Origin: Actinomycetota bacterium
GTDB taxonomy: Bacteria; Actinomycetota; Acidimicrobiia; Acidimicrobiales; JAJPHE01
DNA: 38,995 nucleotides
NCBI GenBank assembly: GCA_027315345.1
Contig: DAHUYE010000072.1
Span: forward strand, 1 to 38,995
Direction: 5' to 3'
Below are positions 31,471 to 38,736 of this stretch, in pieces; within the stretch, counting starts at the first letter, position 1; each line of letters opens with the position of its first letter. The notes beneath the pieces are model-generated. The model was not told the DNA's origin, did no database searches, and saw only the letters and a list, made by a program, of their open reading frames with translations. The position numbers were made by a program, and so were the translations under genes.

Positions 31471-32859
31471 CTACCTGGTCAGCATGTCCTCGAGGCTGAA
31501 GCCGAGTGCTCCGGTGGCCAGGACCTCGGGTTCGACGCCCCTCCGACCCCATAAGGCGTATTGAACGTCCTCAGCCCGATGGGGAACGTGGACCGACTTG
31601 GCCGTGAGGTCCCGTAGGTCACGGAGGCCCAGCGGGCTGTCCTGCCAACGGGCCTCGCCCAGGAACTCGGTGCGAGAGCCGCGCATCCCCAGAACATCGA
31701 CCTCACACGGCGGACCCGACGAAGCCCACCAGCGCCCCACCAATAGGTCTTCCGGAAGGACACCGCTGGTTACGAGATGAGACGCGTGAGCGCGGGCCAT
31801 TCGCTCGAACAGCCACCCGAGGTGGCCCAGCCATTGCGGTTGCCGGCGGGTCAGCACGGCGGGGCCGTTCCCACCCGCCATCTGGGCCAGGTCTGAATAC
31901 AGGACCCTGAACCAGAAGGCCAGGTACACGTCGTCGATCTCGTACAGGGGACGGGCCCGCTTGGGAGCACCGAGGGGCAAGGAGCGACGGACCATTCCGG
32001 AGCGGACCAGCACATCCAGGGGGTGTTCGACGCGCTGATCGGCCTCGTTCTGGATCTCGGACATCCGAGTCCGGCCCCGGCCGATGGCCGCCAGGATCCG
32101 GGGATAGCCCCCGGTGTCGGGCAGTTCCTCGCCGAGGATCCCCTCGGCATCCTCGAGCAGGACGCCGCCGGGGGAACCGGCCAGGCCCAGCAGGTTGTCC
32201 CGCGTCGAGACAGCCTGGTCCCAGGCCTTCAAGTGCAATGGGTAACCCCCACAGGCGGCGTAGGCCTCGACCAGACTCACCGGGCTGAGGTCGGGCCAGA
32301 ACTCTGAAGCCTTCTCGATGCCGACCGGGTCAAGCCGCAGGGTCACGGTCGGACGGCCCCGGAGCGGCCCTTGGGCGCCGAGCATCGTCTCCATCGCCCC
32401 AACCGCCGACCCGGTGAGCACCAGCATCAGCCGGCTGTCCGCCGGAAGGTGGTCCCAGACGGCCTGCACCACGCTGGCAAAGCCCGGGGTCGAGCGGGCC
32501 AGGTACGGAACCTCGTCCAGGACCACCACCAGAGGCTCCGCTCGAGAGGCGGCGGCAAAGAACCGCAGGGCCGCCTCCCACCCGGCAAAGCGGCCACCGC
32601 TCATGTCCGCCAGCTCGGGCCCGCCATCCCGGGCCACGGCTTCCTGGAGGCGGGTCAGTTCGATGGCCTCGGCCTGCTGGGTGGCACCGAAGAAGATGGC
32701 CCGCTTACCGGCGACGAAATGCGACAGAAGAAAGGTCTTACCGGTCCGCCGCCGGCCCCAGACCACGACCAGCTGGGCTTGGCCGCCCTGCGCCCGTTCC
32801 CAGGCAGCATTGAGACGACCGGTCTCCAGCTCCCGGGAGAGCAAGGGAAGCAGGGTCAC
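31471..32859 (-). CDS. AAA+ ATPase with DUF234-like C-terminus
   Basis: 462 residues from GTG 32859. Walker A GRRRTGKT (35-42), Walker B LVVVLDEVPYL (~105-115), then a helical AAA lid and a winged-helix region (RMSEIQNEADQRVEHPLDVLVRSGMV, RARPLYEIDDVYLAFWFRVLY). The C-terminus (EVDVLGMRGSRTEFLGEARW) is the PD-(D/E)xK-like DUF234 part, with Arg for the usual Lys in ECKW. These ATPases occur in archaea and bacteria; their function is poorly known and many are near toxin-antitoxin-like loci. Start: GTG is preceded by TTGTAC-17-TACTAT and no Shine-Dalgarno sequence; an ATG at 32922 (GGAGAC four bases upstream) is the alternative, adding 21 residues that look like promoter DNA read as protein. Confidence 0.85.
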   Translation of the reverse strand: MTLLPLLSRELETGRLNAAWERAQGGQAQLVVVWGRRRTGKTFLLSHFVAGKRAIFFGATQQAEAIELTRLQEAVARDGGPELADMSGGRFAGWEAALRFFAAASRAEPLVVVLDEVPYLARSTPGFASVVQAVWDHLPADSRLMLVLTGSAVGAMETMLGAQGPLRGRPTVTLRLDPVGIEKASEFWPDLSPVSLVEAYAACGGYPLHLKAWDQAVSTRDNLLGLAGSPGGVLLEDAEGILGEELPDTGGYPRILAAIGRGRTRMSEIQNEADQRVEHPLDVLVRSGMVRRSLPLGAPKRARPLYEIDDVYLAFWFRVLYSDLAQMAGGNGPAVLTRRQPQWLGHLGWLFERMARAHASHLVTSGVLPEDLLVGRWWASSGPPCEVDVLGMRGSRTEFLGEARWQDSPLGLRDLRDLTAKSVHVPHRAEDVQYALWGRRGVEPEVLATGALGFSLEDMLTR

Positions 32860-32865
32860 CGTTGG

Positions 32866-32894
32866 ATAGTAACTACAAAGGCCTTGTAGTACAA
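32866..32894 (-). promoter_or_regulatory. Promoter of the ATPase gene
   Basis: Minus-strand TTGTAC (32894-32889), a spacer of exactly 17, TACTAT (32871-32866), then six bases to GTG 32859. A good housekeeping-type promoter whose expected transcription start is at the start codon. The first of two palindromes (32874-32888) fits exactly inside the spacer. Confidence 0.65.
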
Positions 32895-32904
32895 GGGCCT
32901 TGTA
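32874..32904. promoter_or_regulatory. Two tandem 15-bp palindromes (operator) between ATPase gene and cobQ
   Basis: TACAAAGGCCTTGTA (32874-32888) and TACAAGGGCCTTGTA (32890-32904) have TACAA arms and are 16 bases apart, so they lie near one face of the helix after about 1.5 turns. The first occupies the -35/-10 spacer of the ATPase promoter, the second covers its -35 box and leads into TATAGT on the plus strand. This is a strong repressor-site arrangement for two divergent promoters; the protein is unknown and is possibly the ATPase itself or a partner. Confidence 0.7.
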
Positions 32905-32947
32905 TAGTCGGAGGGTGAGCATGTCTCCGGGCGGGGTCGTTGAGTAG
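32903..32947 (+). promoter_or_regulatory. Plus-strand -10 box and short leader ORF before cobQ
   Basis: TATAGT (32903-32908) is six bases before GTG 32915 and 12 before ATG 32921. Upstream of the ATG is GGAGGG. From ATG 32921 a short frame runs MSPGGVVE and stops at TAG 32945-32947, overlapping the TTG start of cobQ in another frame. A leader peptide that couples to cobQ translation, or a relic of a former start, are the two readings. Confidence 0.45.
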
Positions 32948-34583
32948 CCGCCCCGGGGATCCACGCCCTGAGGCGCCGGAGGCCACCCATCTCTCCCCCG
33001 GCCTGCGGGGCGGGCTCATGGTGGTGGGAACCGCCAGCGACGTCGGCAAGTCCCAGATGGTGACCGGGCTCTGCCGGCTGCTCGCCCGGCGGGGGATCCG
33101 GGTGGCCCCGTTCAAGGCCCAGAACATGTCCAACAACTCCTTCGTAACGGAGTCGGGTCACGAGATTGGCCGGGCCCAGGGCGTGCAGGCCCTGGCCGGC
33201 GGGGCCGAGCCGGAAGTGGCCATGAACCCGATCCTGCTCAAGCCGACCGGGATCAAAGGCAGCCAGGTGGTCTTGAACGGCCGGCCCGTCGGGCACCTGG
33301 GCGCCCTCGAGTACCACCGGCGCAAGCCCGAGTTCGTGGGCCCGGTCACCGACGCCCTGGCCGACCTGCGCCGGCGTTACGACGTGGTGGTGGCCGAAGG
33401 CGCCGGCGGGGCGGCCGAGATCAACCTGTTGGACCGGGACATCGTCAACCTGTCGGTGGCGGTGCGGGCCGGCCTGCCCGCCGTGGTGGTGGGGGATATC
33501 GACCGGGGGGGTGTCTTCGCCGCTCTCTACGGAACGGTGGAGCTGCTGCCCCCGGAACAGCGGGCCACCGTGGCCGGCTTCATCATCAACAAGCTTCGGG
33601 GCGATCCGGCCTTCCTGACCGGCGCCGGCGCCCAGCTGGAAGCGCGCTGCGGGATCCCCACCCTCGGCGTGCTCCCCTGGCTCGATGACATCGCCCTCGA
33701 CGCCGAGGACTCCCTGGGCCTGGCCGGGCCCCGCCCCCGGCCGGCCGGCGCCGCCTCCGGCGCCCCCTCCGGCTCCGGCTCCGGTTCCGGCGAAGGGGAC
33801 CGCCTGGACGTGGCCGTCATCCGCTTCCCCGCCCTTTCCAACTTCACCGACTTCGACCCCCTCGGGCTGGAGCCGGCCGTAGGGGTTCGGATGGTCGATC
33901 ACCCCGGCGCCCTGGGCGGGCCCGACCTCATCGTCCTGCCCGGCACCAAGGCCACCGTGGCCGACCTGGACTGGCTCCGCTCGACCGGGCTGGCCGAGGC
34001 GGTGGTGCGGGCGGGCCGGGCCGGCAGCCTCATCCTCGGCATCTGCGGCGGATACCAGATGCTCGGCCAATCCATCCACGACGACGTCGAGTCCGGCCGG
34101 GGTCGAGTGCCGGGCCTGGGCCTCCTGGCGGTGGAGACGGTCTTCGAGACGGCGAAGGTGACCCGCCGGCGCCGGGGCGCCACTCGTACCTGGGCCGGGG
34201 ACCGGTCCGGAGCCGGCCCGGCGGCGGCCGGCTACCAGATCCACCACGGCCGCTGCCGTCCCGTAGCCGGCCCGGACGCCGGCCGGGCCTGGTTCGGGCT
34301 GGCTGACCGGTGGGGCACCGAGGACGAGGGCCTGGTCTCCCCGGACGGTGCGGTGCTGGGCACCAGCCTGCACGGCCTGTTCGAATCCGACGGCTTCCGG
34401 GCCGCCTTCCTCGACTACGTGGCCGGGCGGAGGGGGCGGGGGATTCCGGAGTCGACGGTCGATTTCGCCGAAGCCAGGGTGGCCCAGTGGGACCGGCTGG
34501 CCGACGCCATCGAGGAGCACATCGACCTGGCCGCCCTGGAGAGGATCATCCGCTCCGGCGCCCCGGCGGCCGAGACCACCTGA
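32940..34583 (+). CDS. cobQ: Cobyric acid synthase
   Basis: 547 residues from TTG 32940. Amidates cobyrinic a,c-diamide at four side chains with glutamine and ATP. N-terminal nucleotide domain: MVVGTASDVGKSQM (27-40), FKAQNMSNNSFVT, PILLKPTG, and VVAEGAGGAAEINL. GATase class I domain: Cys369 in ILGICGGYQML and His478 in TSLHGLFESDGF. Between them is a variable linker (PAGAASGAPSGSGSGSGEGD) that is longer than usual. Start is uncertain: ATG 33018 would remove 26 residues and begin at MVVGTAS, with a GGGGCGGG before it. The TTG start overlaps a short upstream frame. It is next to cobT in direction and lies after the ATPase gene, which breaks the cob block. Confidence 0.92.
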   Translation: MSSRPGDPRPEAPEATHLSPGLRGGLMVVGTASDVGKSQMVTGLCRLLARRGIRVAPFKAQNMSNNSFVTESGHEIGRAQGVQALAGGAEPEVAMNPILLKPTGIKGSQVVLNGRPVGHLGALEYHRRKPEFVGPVTDALADLRRRYDVVVAEGAGGAAEINLLDRDIVNLSVAVRAGLPAVVVGDIDRGGVFAALYGTVELLPPEQRATVAGFIINKLRGDPAFLTGAGAQLEARCGIPTLGVLPWLDDIALDAEDSLGLAGPRPRPAGAASGAPSGSGSGSGEGDRLDVAVIRFPALSNFTDFDPLGLEPAVGVRMVDHPGALGGPDLIVLPGTKATVADLDWLRSTGLAEAVVRAGRAGSLILGICGGYQMLGQSIHDDVESGRGRVPGLGLLAVETVFETAKVTRRRRGATRTWAGDRSGAGPAAAGYQIHHGRCRPVAGPDAGRAWFGLADRWGTEDEGLVSPDGAVLGTSLHGLFESDGFRAAFLDYVAGRRGRGIPESTVDFAEARVAQWDRLADAIEEHIDLAALERIIRSGAPAAETT

Positions 34584-34645
34584 GACCACCGAGGTCGGTG
34601 GCGAATCTGGACCGCCCTCAGCAGTCGATGGCAGCTCCGGCCGCC

Positions 34646-34753
34646 CAGAACCCGTGCCATCACCTCAATGGCGGCGTCCCGACTCACGACCAGGAACGGC
34701 CGTCCCTTCTCATCCGGAGCCTCCCCCCACCACAGCTCGCCTCGGGCTACCAC
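34646..34753 (-). pseudogene. MazF-like toxin remnant
   Basis: From GTG 34753: VVARGELWWGEAPDEKGRPFL, then VVSRDAAIEVMARVLG. This is the N-terminal part of MazF/PemK toxins (RGE-x-WW, and RP-x-LVxSRD). After about 36 residues the frame leaves the family (GRSCHRLLRAVQ) and continues only as antisense to cobQ, and neither of the other frames gives a convincing continuation. The catalytic C-terminal half is missing, so the gene is dead. Confidence 0.6.
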
Positions 34754-34839
34754 CAGCGCTCCCACGGCTCGTCCTCGATCGCCTGCACGGCCAGTTCGTG
34801 AGCCCGGGCCAACTCCTCGGCGGCGGCGGAGGCACGCAC
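34747..34839 (-). pseudogene. MazE-type antitoxin C-terminal remnant
   Basis: A short frame VRASAAAEELARAHELAVQAIEDEPWERWW, with the acidic and aromatic C-terminal tail typical of antitoxins that wrap MazF. It ends in TAG overlapping the toxin start by seven bases, the usual coupled arrangement. The N-terminal DNA-binding part is missing. The whole 34584-34906 gap between cobQ and cobT holds only this pair. Confidence 0.5.
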
Positions 34840-34906
34840 TCCGGAGGCACCCGCCCAGGAACCTCCGCCTGGGACCCCCGGCGCCGGACATGAGAAGGTT
34901 GGTCCC

Positions 34907-35983
34907 GTGACGTCACGTTCCAGCTTCGAGGAGACCATGGCCGGGTTGTCCGGCGCCGACCCGGGGGCCATGGCCGCCGCCCGGGAGCATCAGGACCGCC
35001 TGACCAAGCCCCGGGGGGCGCTGGGCGAACTGGAGGAGATCGGCATCCGCCTGGCCGGCGCGGCCGGGGTCGATCCCCCGCCGGTGCCGGAGCCGGCCGT
35101 GGTGGCGGTCTTCGCCGGGGACCATGGGGTGGCCGGCGCCGGCGTGACCCCGTGGCCCTCGGAGGTGACGGCCCAGATGGTGGCCAACTTCCTGGCCGGC
35201 GGCGCGGCCATCAACGTGGTGGCCCGCCAGGTCGGGGCCCGGGTGGTGGTGGTCGACGTCGGGGTCGCCTCCGACCTGGCCCCCGGGCCCGGCCTGCTCA
35301 TCCGCAAGGTCAGGCCCGGCACCGGGGACATCACCTCGGGGCCGGCCATGACCCGGATCGAGGCCGCCGCCGCCCTGCAGGTCGGCCTGGACGTGGCCCG
35401 GGAGCTGGTGGCCGAAGGGGCCCGGTGCCTTTTGACCGGGGACATGGGGATCGGCAATACCACCCCGTCGGCGGCCCTGATCGCCCACTTCACCGGCCGG
35501 CCGGCGGCCGAGGTGACGGGCCGGGGCACCGGGGTGGACGACCCCATGCTGGCCCACAAGATCGAAGTGGTCTCCGCCGCCCTGGCCCGGGCCGGGGCCG
35601 AGCTGGAGGACGGGGACCATTTGGGCTGGCTGGCCTCGGTGGGCGGCCTGGAGATAGCCGCCCTGGCCGGCTACATGATCGGCGGGGCCGAGGCCCGGGT
35701 TCCAGTGGTCATCGACGGGGTGATCGCGGCGGCCGGCCTGGCGGTGGCAGCGGCCCTGGCGCCGGCGGTGGTGGACCACTGCTTTGCCGGGCATCGCTCC
35801 AGCGAGCCCGGGGCCACAGCTGTGCTCGAGCATCTGGGCCTGCGCCCGGTCCTGGACCTGGGCCTGCGCCTGGGGGAGGGCACCGGGGCGGCCCTGGCCC
35901 TGCCGGTCATCCAGTCGGCGGCCCGCATCCTGGGCGAGATGGCCACCTTCGATTCGGCCGGGGTGACCGACAAGGACGGCTGA
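34907..35983 (+). CDS. cobT: Nicotinate-nucleotide-dimethylbenzimidazole phosphoribosyltransferase
   Basis: 358 residues from GTG 34907. Makes alpha-ribazole phosphate from dimethylbenzimidazole and nicotinate mononucleotide, the lower-ligand branch of B12. Marks: RLTKPRGALGELEEIG, VAVFAGDHGVAGAGVTPWP, TAQMVANFLAGGAAINV, GDMGIGNTTPSAALIAHFTG, RGTGVDD, and LGLRLGEGTGAALAL with the catalytic Glu near the end. Length as usual. Purine-rich GAGAAGG ~9 bases upstream. It follows cobQ after the mazEF remnant and is transcribed in the same direction. Confidence 0.95.
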   Translation: MTSRSSFEETMAGLSGADPGAMAAAREHQDRLTKPRGALGELEEIGIRLAGAAGVDPPPVPEPAVVAVFAGDHGVAGAGVTPWPSEVTAQMVANFLAGGAAINVVARQVGARVVVVDVGVASDLAPGPGLLIRKVRPGTGDITSGPAMTRIEAAAALQVGLDVARELVAEGARCLLTGDMGIGNTTPSAALIAHFTGRPAAEVTGRGTGVDDPMLAHKIEVVSAALARAGAELEDGDHLGWLASVGGLEIAALAGYMIGGAEARVPVVIDGVIAAAGLAVAAALAPAVVDHCFAGHRSSEPGATAVLEHLGLRPVLDLGLRLGEGTGAALALPVIQSAARILGEMATFDSAGVTDKDG

Positions 35984-35996
35984 GGCGCTGACGGAT

Positions 35997-36017
35997 TATG
36001 ATGTAGGCTTACATCAT
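35997..36017. promoter_or_regulatory. vapBC promoter/operator
   Basis: TATGAT (35997-36002) is a -10-like box. ATGATGTAGGCTTACATCAT (35998-36017) is a 20-base palindrome with perfect eight-base arms and GGCT in the middle; it overlaps the -10 box and the vapB start codon. This fits autorepression by the VapBC complex. No clear -35 box is visible. Confidence 0.6.
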
Positions 36018-36273
36018 GCAGCGGACCCAGATATCGCTGACCAGCGAGGAGCGCCGGGTCCTGGACGTGGTGGCGGCTCGGACGGGACGATCCATATCCG
36101 CCCTCATCCGGGACGCCGTCAACACCGTCTACGGAACCGAGCGCAGCGCCGAGGACGATCTGGCCGCCATGCGCCGGGCCTTCGGGTCCTGGCAGGAGCG
36201 CGACGTCGACGGACGGGACTGGGTGGACCAGCTTCGCTCCGGTTCTCGCCTGGGATCCCAACCCGGCTCGTGA
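36016..36273 (+). CDS. vapB: VapB-type ribbon-helix-helix antitoxin
   Basis: 85 residues. RTQISLTSEERRVLDVVAA is the strand-helix start of a ribbon-helix-helix domain and GRSISALIRDAVNTVYG its second helix; the acidic C-terminal half (EDDLAAMRRAFGSWQERDVDGRDWVDQLR) should neutralise the toxin. Start at ATG 36016 inside the palindrome. Overlaps the vapC start by four bases (GTGA). Confidence 0.88.
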   Translation: MQRTQISLTSEERRVLDVVAARTGRSISALIRDAVNTVYGTERSAEDDLAAMRRAFGSWQERDVDGRDWVDQLRSGSRLGSQPGS

Positions 36274-36647
36274 CCGCCCTGGTGGACACGTCAGTCCTGA
36301 TCGACTACCTCCGAGGAGACCCGAGGGCAGCGGCCGTGCTCGAAGGGGAGCGGGCCGCAGCCCCGCTCCACGCCAGCGAGATCACCCGCCTGGAGGTACT
36401 GGCCGGCATGCGACCGGTCGAGGAGGATGCCACCCGTGCCCTGCTGTCCACTCTGGTGTGGCACCCGCTCGACGCCGAGTTGGCCGAAAAGGCCGGACAA
36501 CTCGGCCGCCGCTGGCTTCCCAGCCACTCCGCCATCGATAGCGCCGACCTGGCCATAGCCGCCACGGCCGTCCATGCCCGGGCCCGGTTGCTGACCCGCA
36601 ACACCAAGCATTTTCCGATGTTCCCGGACCTGGAGGCGCCCTACTGA
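36270..36647 (+). CDS. vapC: VapC-type PIN-domain ribonuclease toxin
   Basis: 125 residues from GTG 36270. PIN catalytic acids visible: Asp6 in LVDTSVLIDYL, Glu42 in RLEVLAGMR, Asp90/Asp93 in AIDSADLAIAATA. C-terminal RNTKHFPMFPDLE is usual. Full length, so the pair appears functional. In other bacteria VapC cuts tRNA or rRNA and is held inactive by VapB. GTG overlaps the vapB stop. Confidence 0.92.
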   Translation: MTALVDTSVLIDYLRGDPRAAAVLEGERAAAPLHASEITRLEVLAGMRPVEEDATRALLSTLVWHPLDAELAEKAGQLGRRWLPSHSAIDSADLAIAATAVHARARLLTRNTKHFPMFPDLEAPY

Positions 36648-36664
36648 TCCGGGCCGGATGCGCC

Positions 36665-36680
36665 GTAACGCAGAATTAAC
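36665..36680 (+). promoter_or_regulatory. Possible GlnR-type box upstream of the glutamine synthetase gene
   Basis: GTAAC-GCAGAA-TTAAC matches the actinobacterial GlnR arrangement of two NNAAC-type half-sites with a six-base spacer, 102 bases before the gene. A chance match is possible because half-sites are short. Confidence 0.35.
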
Positions 36681-36781
36681 GCGCTGGGGTCGACCCCCGG
36701 GCACGGTGCGTGAGAGGCTTTCCCAACCCGCACACCCTGGGCGGCGTCGCGCCGGCCCGGGCTTCTCAGGAGGACACAAGG

Positions 36782-37792
36782 TTGGCTATCAGGGCCGAGT
36801 ACATGTGGATCGACGGCACCGAGCCGACGCCGAACATCCGGTCGAAGACCAAGGTCATCGATAAGGGCACCTCCTTGAAGGACCTGCCCATCTGGGGCTT
36901 CGACGGCTCCAGCACCAACCAGGCCCCGGGCAAGGCCTCCGACTGCGTGCTGCGGCCGGTGGCCGTCTTCCCCGACCCCATCCGGGGCGGTGACGACGTG
37001 CTGGTCATGAGCGAGGTCCTCCTGACCGACATGACCCCGCACAAGACCAATACGCGGGCGGCGCTGGTGGAGGCGGCGGCCAAGTTTGCCGATCAGGAGC
37101 CGCTGTTCGGGATCGAGCAGGAGTACACCCTGTTCAAGGGGGGACGGCCTCTGGGCTTCCCCGAGTCGGGCGGCTTCCCCCGCCCCCAGGGCCCGTACTA
37201 CTGCGGCGTGGGCGCCGATGAGATCTTCGGCCGGCCGGTGGTGGAGAGCCACCTGGACGCCTGCCTGCGGGCCGGCATCTCGCTCTCGGGTATCAACGCC
37301 GAGGTCATGCCCGGCCAGTGGGAGTTCCAGGTCGGGCCCCTCAGCCCCCTGGACGTCTCCGACCAGATGTGGGTGGCCCGCTGGCTGCTGCACCGCATCG
37401 GTGAGGACTACGGGGTGAGCGCCACCCTCGACCCCAAGCCCGTTCGGGGCGACTGGAACGGCGCCGGGGCCCATACCAACTTCTCCACCAAGGCCATGCG
37501 GGAGAACTACGACGCCATCATCACCGCCGCCGAGGCCCTGGGTAAGAACGCCGAGCTGCACGTCGCCAACTACGGCCACGGCATCGAGGGCCGACTGACC
37601 GGCGCCCACGAGACGGCCCCCTACGACCAGTTCAGCTACGGGGTGTCCGACCGGGGCGCCTCGGTCCGCATCCCCTGGCAGGTGGAGCAGGACCAGAAGG
37701 GCTACATCGAGGACCGCCGGCCCAACGCCAACTGCGATCCCTACACCGTGACCAGGCTGATCGTGGAGACCTGCTGCTCGGCCCTGGCCTGA
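36782..37792 (+). CDS. glnII: Type II (eukaryotic-like) glutamine synthetase
   Basis: 336 residues. Makes glutamine from glutamate, ammonia and ATP. Start at TTG 36782, fixed by AGGAGG eight bases upstream (36768-36773); an ATG at 36710 lies upstream of that site. Marks: GFDGSSTNQAPGKASD, GGDDVLVMSEV, FGIEQEYTLF (active-site Glu), QGPYYCGVGADE, NAEVMPGQWEFQVGP, NGAGAHTNFSTK, and DRGASVRIPWQVEQD. The length fits GSII rather than the ~470-residue GSI. Monocistronic with its own terminator. Confidence 0.95.
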   Translation: MAIRAEYMWIDGTEPTPNIRSKTKVIDKGTSLKDLPIWGFDGSSTNQAPGKASDCVLRPVAVFPDPIRGGDDVLVMSEVLLTDMTPHKTNTRAALVEAAAKFADQEPLFGIEQEYTLFKGGRPLGFPESGGFPRPQGPYYCGVGADEIFGRPVVESHLDACLRAGISLSGINAEVMPGQWEFQVGPLSPLDVSDQMWVARWLLHRIGEDYGVSATLDPKPVRGDWNGAGAHTNFSTKAMRENYDAIITAAEALGKNAELHVANYGHGIEGRLTGAHETAPYDQFSYGVSDRGASVRIPWQVEQDQKGYIEDRRPNANCDPYTVTRLIVETCCSALA

Positions 37793-37830
37793 ACCGGAGC
37801 CGCCGGCGGGCGGCCGAGCTGAGAGAGTTG

Positions 37831-37871
37831 CGAGAAGACCGGGCCGATCTGGCTCGGTCTTCTCGTCTTTT
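37831..37871 (+). terminator. Rho-independent terminator of the glutamine synthetase gene
   Basis: 15-bp stem: CGAGAAGACCGGGCC, loop GATCT, GGCTCGGTCTTCTCG with one G-T pair, then TCTTTT. The clearest terminator in the window. Confidence 0.92.
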
Positions 37872-37893
37872 GCGGTCGGGATTGTCTTTTGCG

Positions 37894-37918
37894 ACCGGGA
37901 CCGCTCTCCGGTCCCGGT
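37894..37918. terminator. Second hairpin downstream of glnII
   Basis: ACCGGGACCG, loop CTCTC, CGGTCCCGGT, 10 base pairs. Follows a TCTTTTGCG direct repeat, so it may be a back-up terminator. The remaining bases of the 37793-38142 gap show no gene I can support. Confidence 0.4.
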
Positions 37919-38142
37919 ACCAAGCCGAAAGCAGCGTCCATCTGCTGAATGGCGACGGCTTCAAACCTCCCGATCCGGCGGACGAATCCAAGCGGCTGCG
38001 ACCGCCCGCGCCGCCCTGCACACGGCCCGGCTGGGCCGGTCGATGCCAGTGGCCGACGCCACCTCGACCCGCAGTCCCGAAGGGGCGGCAGTGGACGACC
38101 AACTCCCCCCGTCCGTCGTTCCCGCCGCGGTAGAACTGATCC

Positions 38143-38469
38143 ATGAACCCTGCTCACGAGATCAAGCCGAGTGGCGCCAGAGTCCGGGCCACCTGGAACG
38201 GCGCCACCTTGGCCGAGAGCGACCGGACCCTGCTTGTGGAGGGGAATCACTACTTCCCACTCGACGACGTTCGGACCGATCTGTTCAGCGCTTCGGACAC
38301 CCACACCCACTGTCCATGGAAGGGCGACGCCAGCTACTACACGATCTCGGTCCAGGGCCAACAGAACGCCGACGCCGCCTGGTTCTACCCTGCCCCGTTC
38401 GAGGAGGCCGCTCTCATCAAGGACTTTGTGACCTTCTGGCGCGGCGTGGAGGTCACACCGACTTCCTGA
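38143..38469 (+). CDS. DUF427-family protein
   Basis: 108 residues. Single compact beta domain: VRATWNGATLAES, LLVEGNHYFPLDDVRTDLF, THCPWKGDASYYTI (the CPWKGDASYY motif is diagnostic) and AAWFYPAPFEEAALIKDFV. Family function is not known; no signal peptide, so cytoplasmic. Isolated between the glutamine synthetase terminator region and a LexA-type promoter. No Shine-Dalgarno sequence before the ATG. Confidence 0.85.
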   Translation: MNPAHEIKPSGARVRATWNGATLAESDRTLLVEGNHYFPLDDVRTDLFSASDTHTHCPWKGDASYYTISVQGQQNADAAWFYPAPFEEAALIKDFVTFWRGVEVTPTS

Positions 38470-38560
38470 ACGGATTCTCTCGATGGTGACCGGCGCCGAC
38501 TGTTACTTCCGGCGGCGGCGGCGAATCGCCGCCCATGCCCTCACCCTCACCCGGCCGGCC

Positions 38561-38605
38561 CGGCTACCTCCTGCCCGGCTACCTCCTGCCCCCCCACCTC
38601 CTGCC
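38561..38605. repeat. Three tandem 15-bp repeats
   Basis: CGGCTACCTCCTGCC twice (38561-38575 and 38576-38590) and a variant CCCCCACCTCCTGCC (38591-38605), between the DUF427 gene and the DUF222 promoter. Function unknown; microsatellite-like expansion is the simplest view. Confidence 0.6.
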
Positions 38606-38676
38606 CGGCCTGCCCGTCCCCGAGATTTCTTCCCGTTTCTGGGCGTAATTGGCACCACCCTGTCACACCACCCCGA

Positions 38677-38697
38677 TATACTGCGAACATACGTTCC
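38677..38697 (+). promoter_or_regulatory. -10 box and LexA-box-like operator
   Basis: TATACT (38677-38682) is followed by CGAACATACGTTCC (38684-38697), which fits the Gram-positive SOS-box form CGAAC-RNRY-GTTYC at every position. It would cover the transcription start of the DUF222 gene. Confidence 0.6.
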
Positions 38698-38736
38698 CTC
38701 CTGGGATGGAGGGCCGATCTCCTGGGGAGGTGGGGG

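Noticed and set aside
32856-34589. Long minus-strand open frame opposite cobQ
   Set aside because: It is the antisense of an evident cobyric acid synthase; its Gly/His/Pro-rich text is typical of antisense frames in high-GC DNA.
34415-34645. Continuation of the MazF-like frame into cobQ antisense
   Set aside because: Text after residue ~36 has no MazF character and overlaps the conserved 3' end of cobQ.
36710-36781. ATG 36710 as start of the glutamine synthetase
   Set aside because: It lies upstream of the consensus AGGAGG that serves TTG 36782, and the added residues are not family-like.
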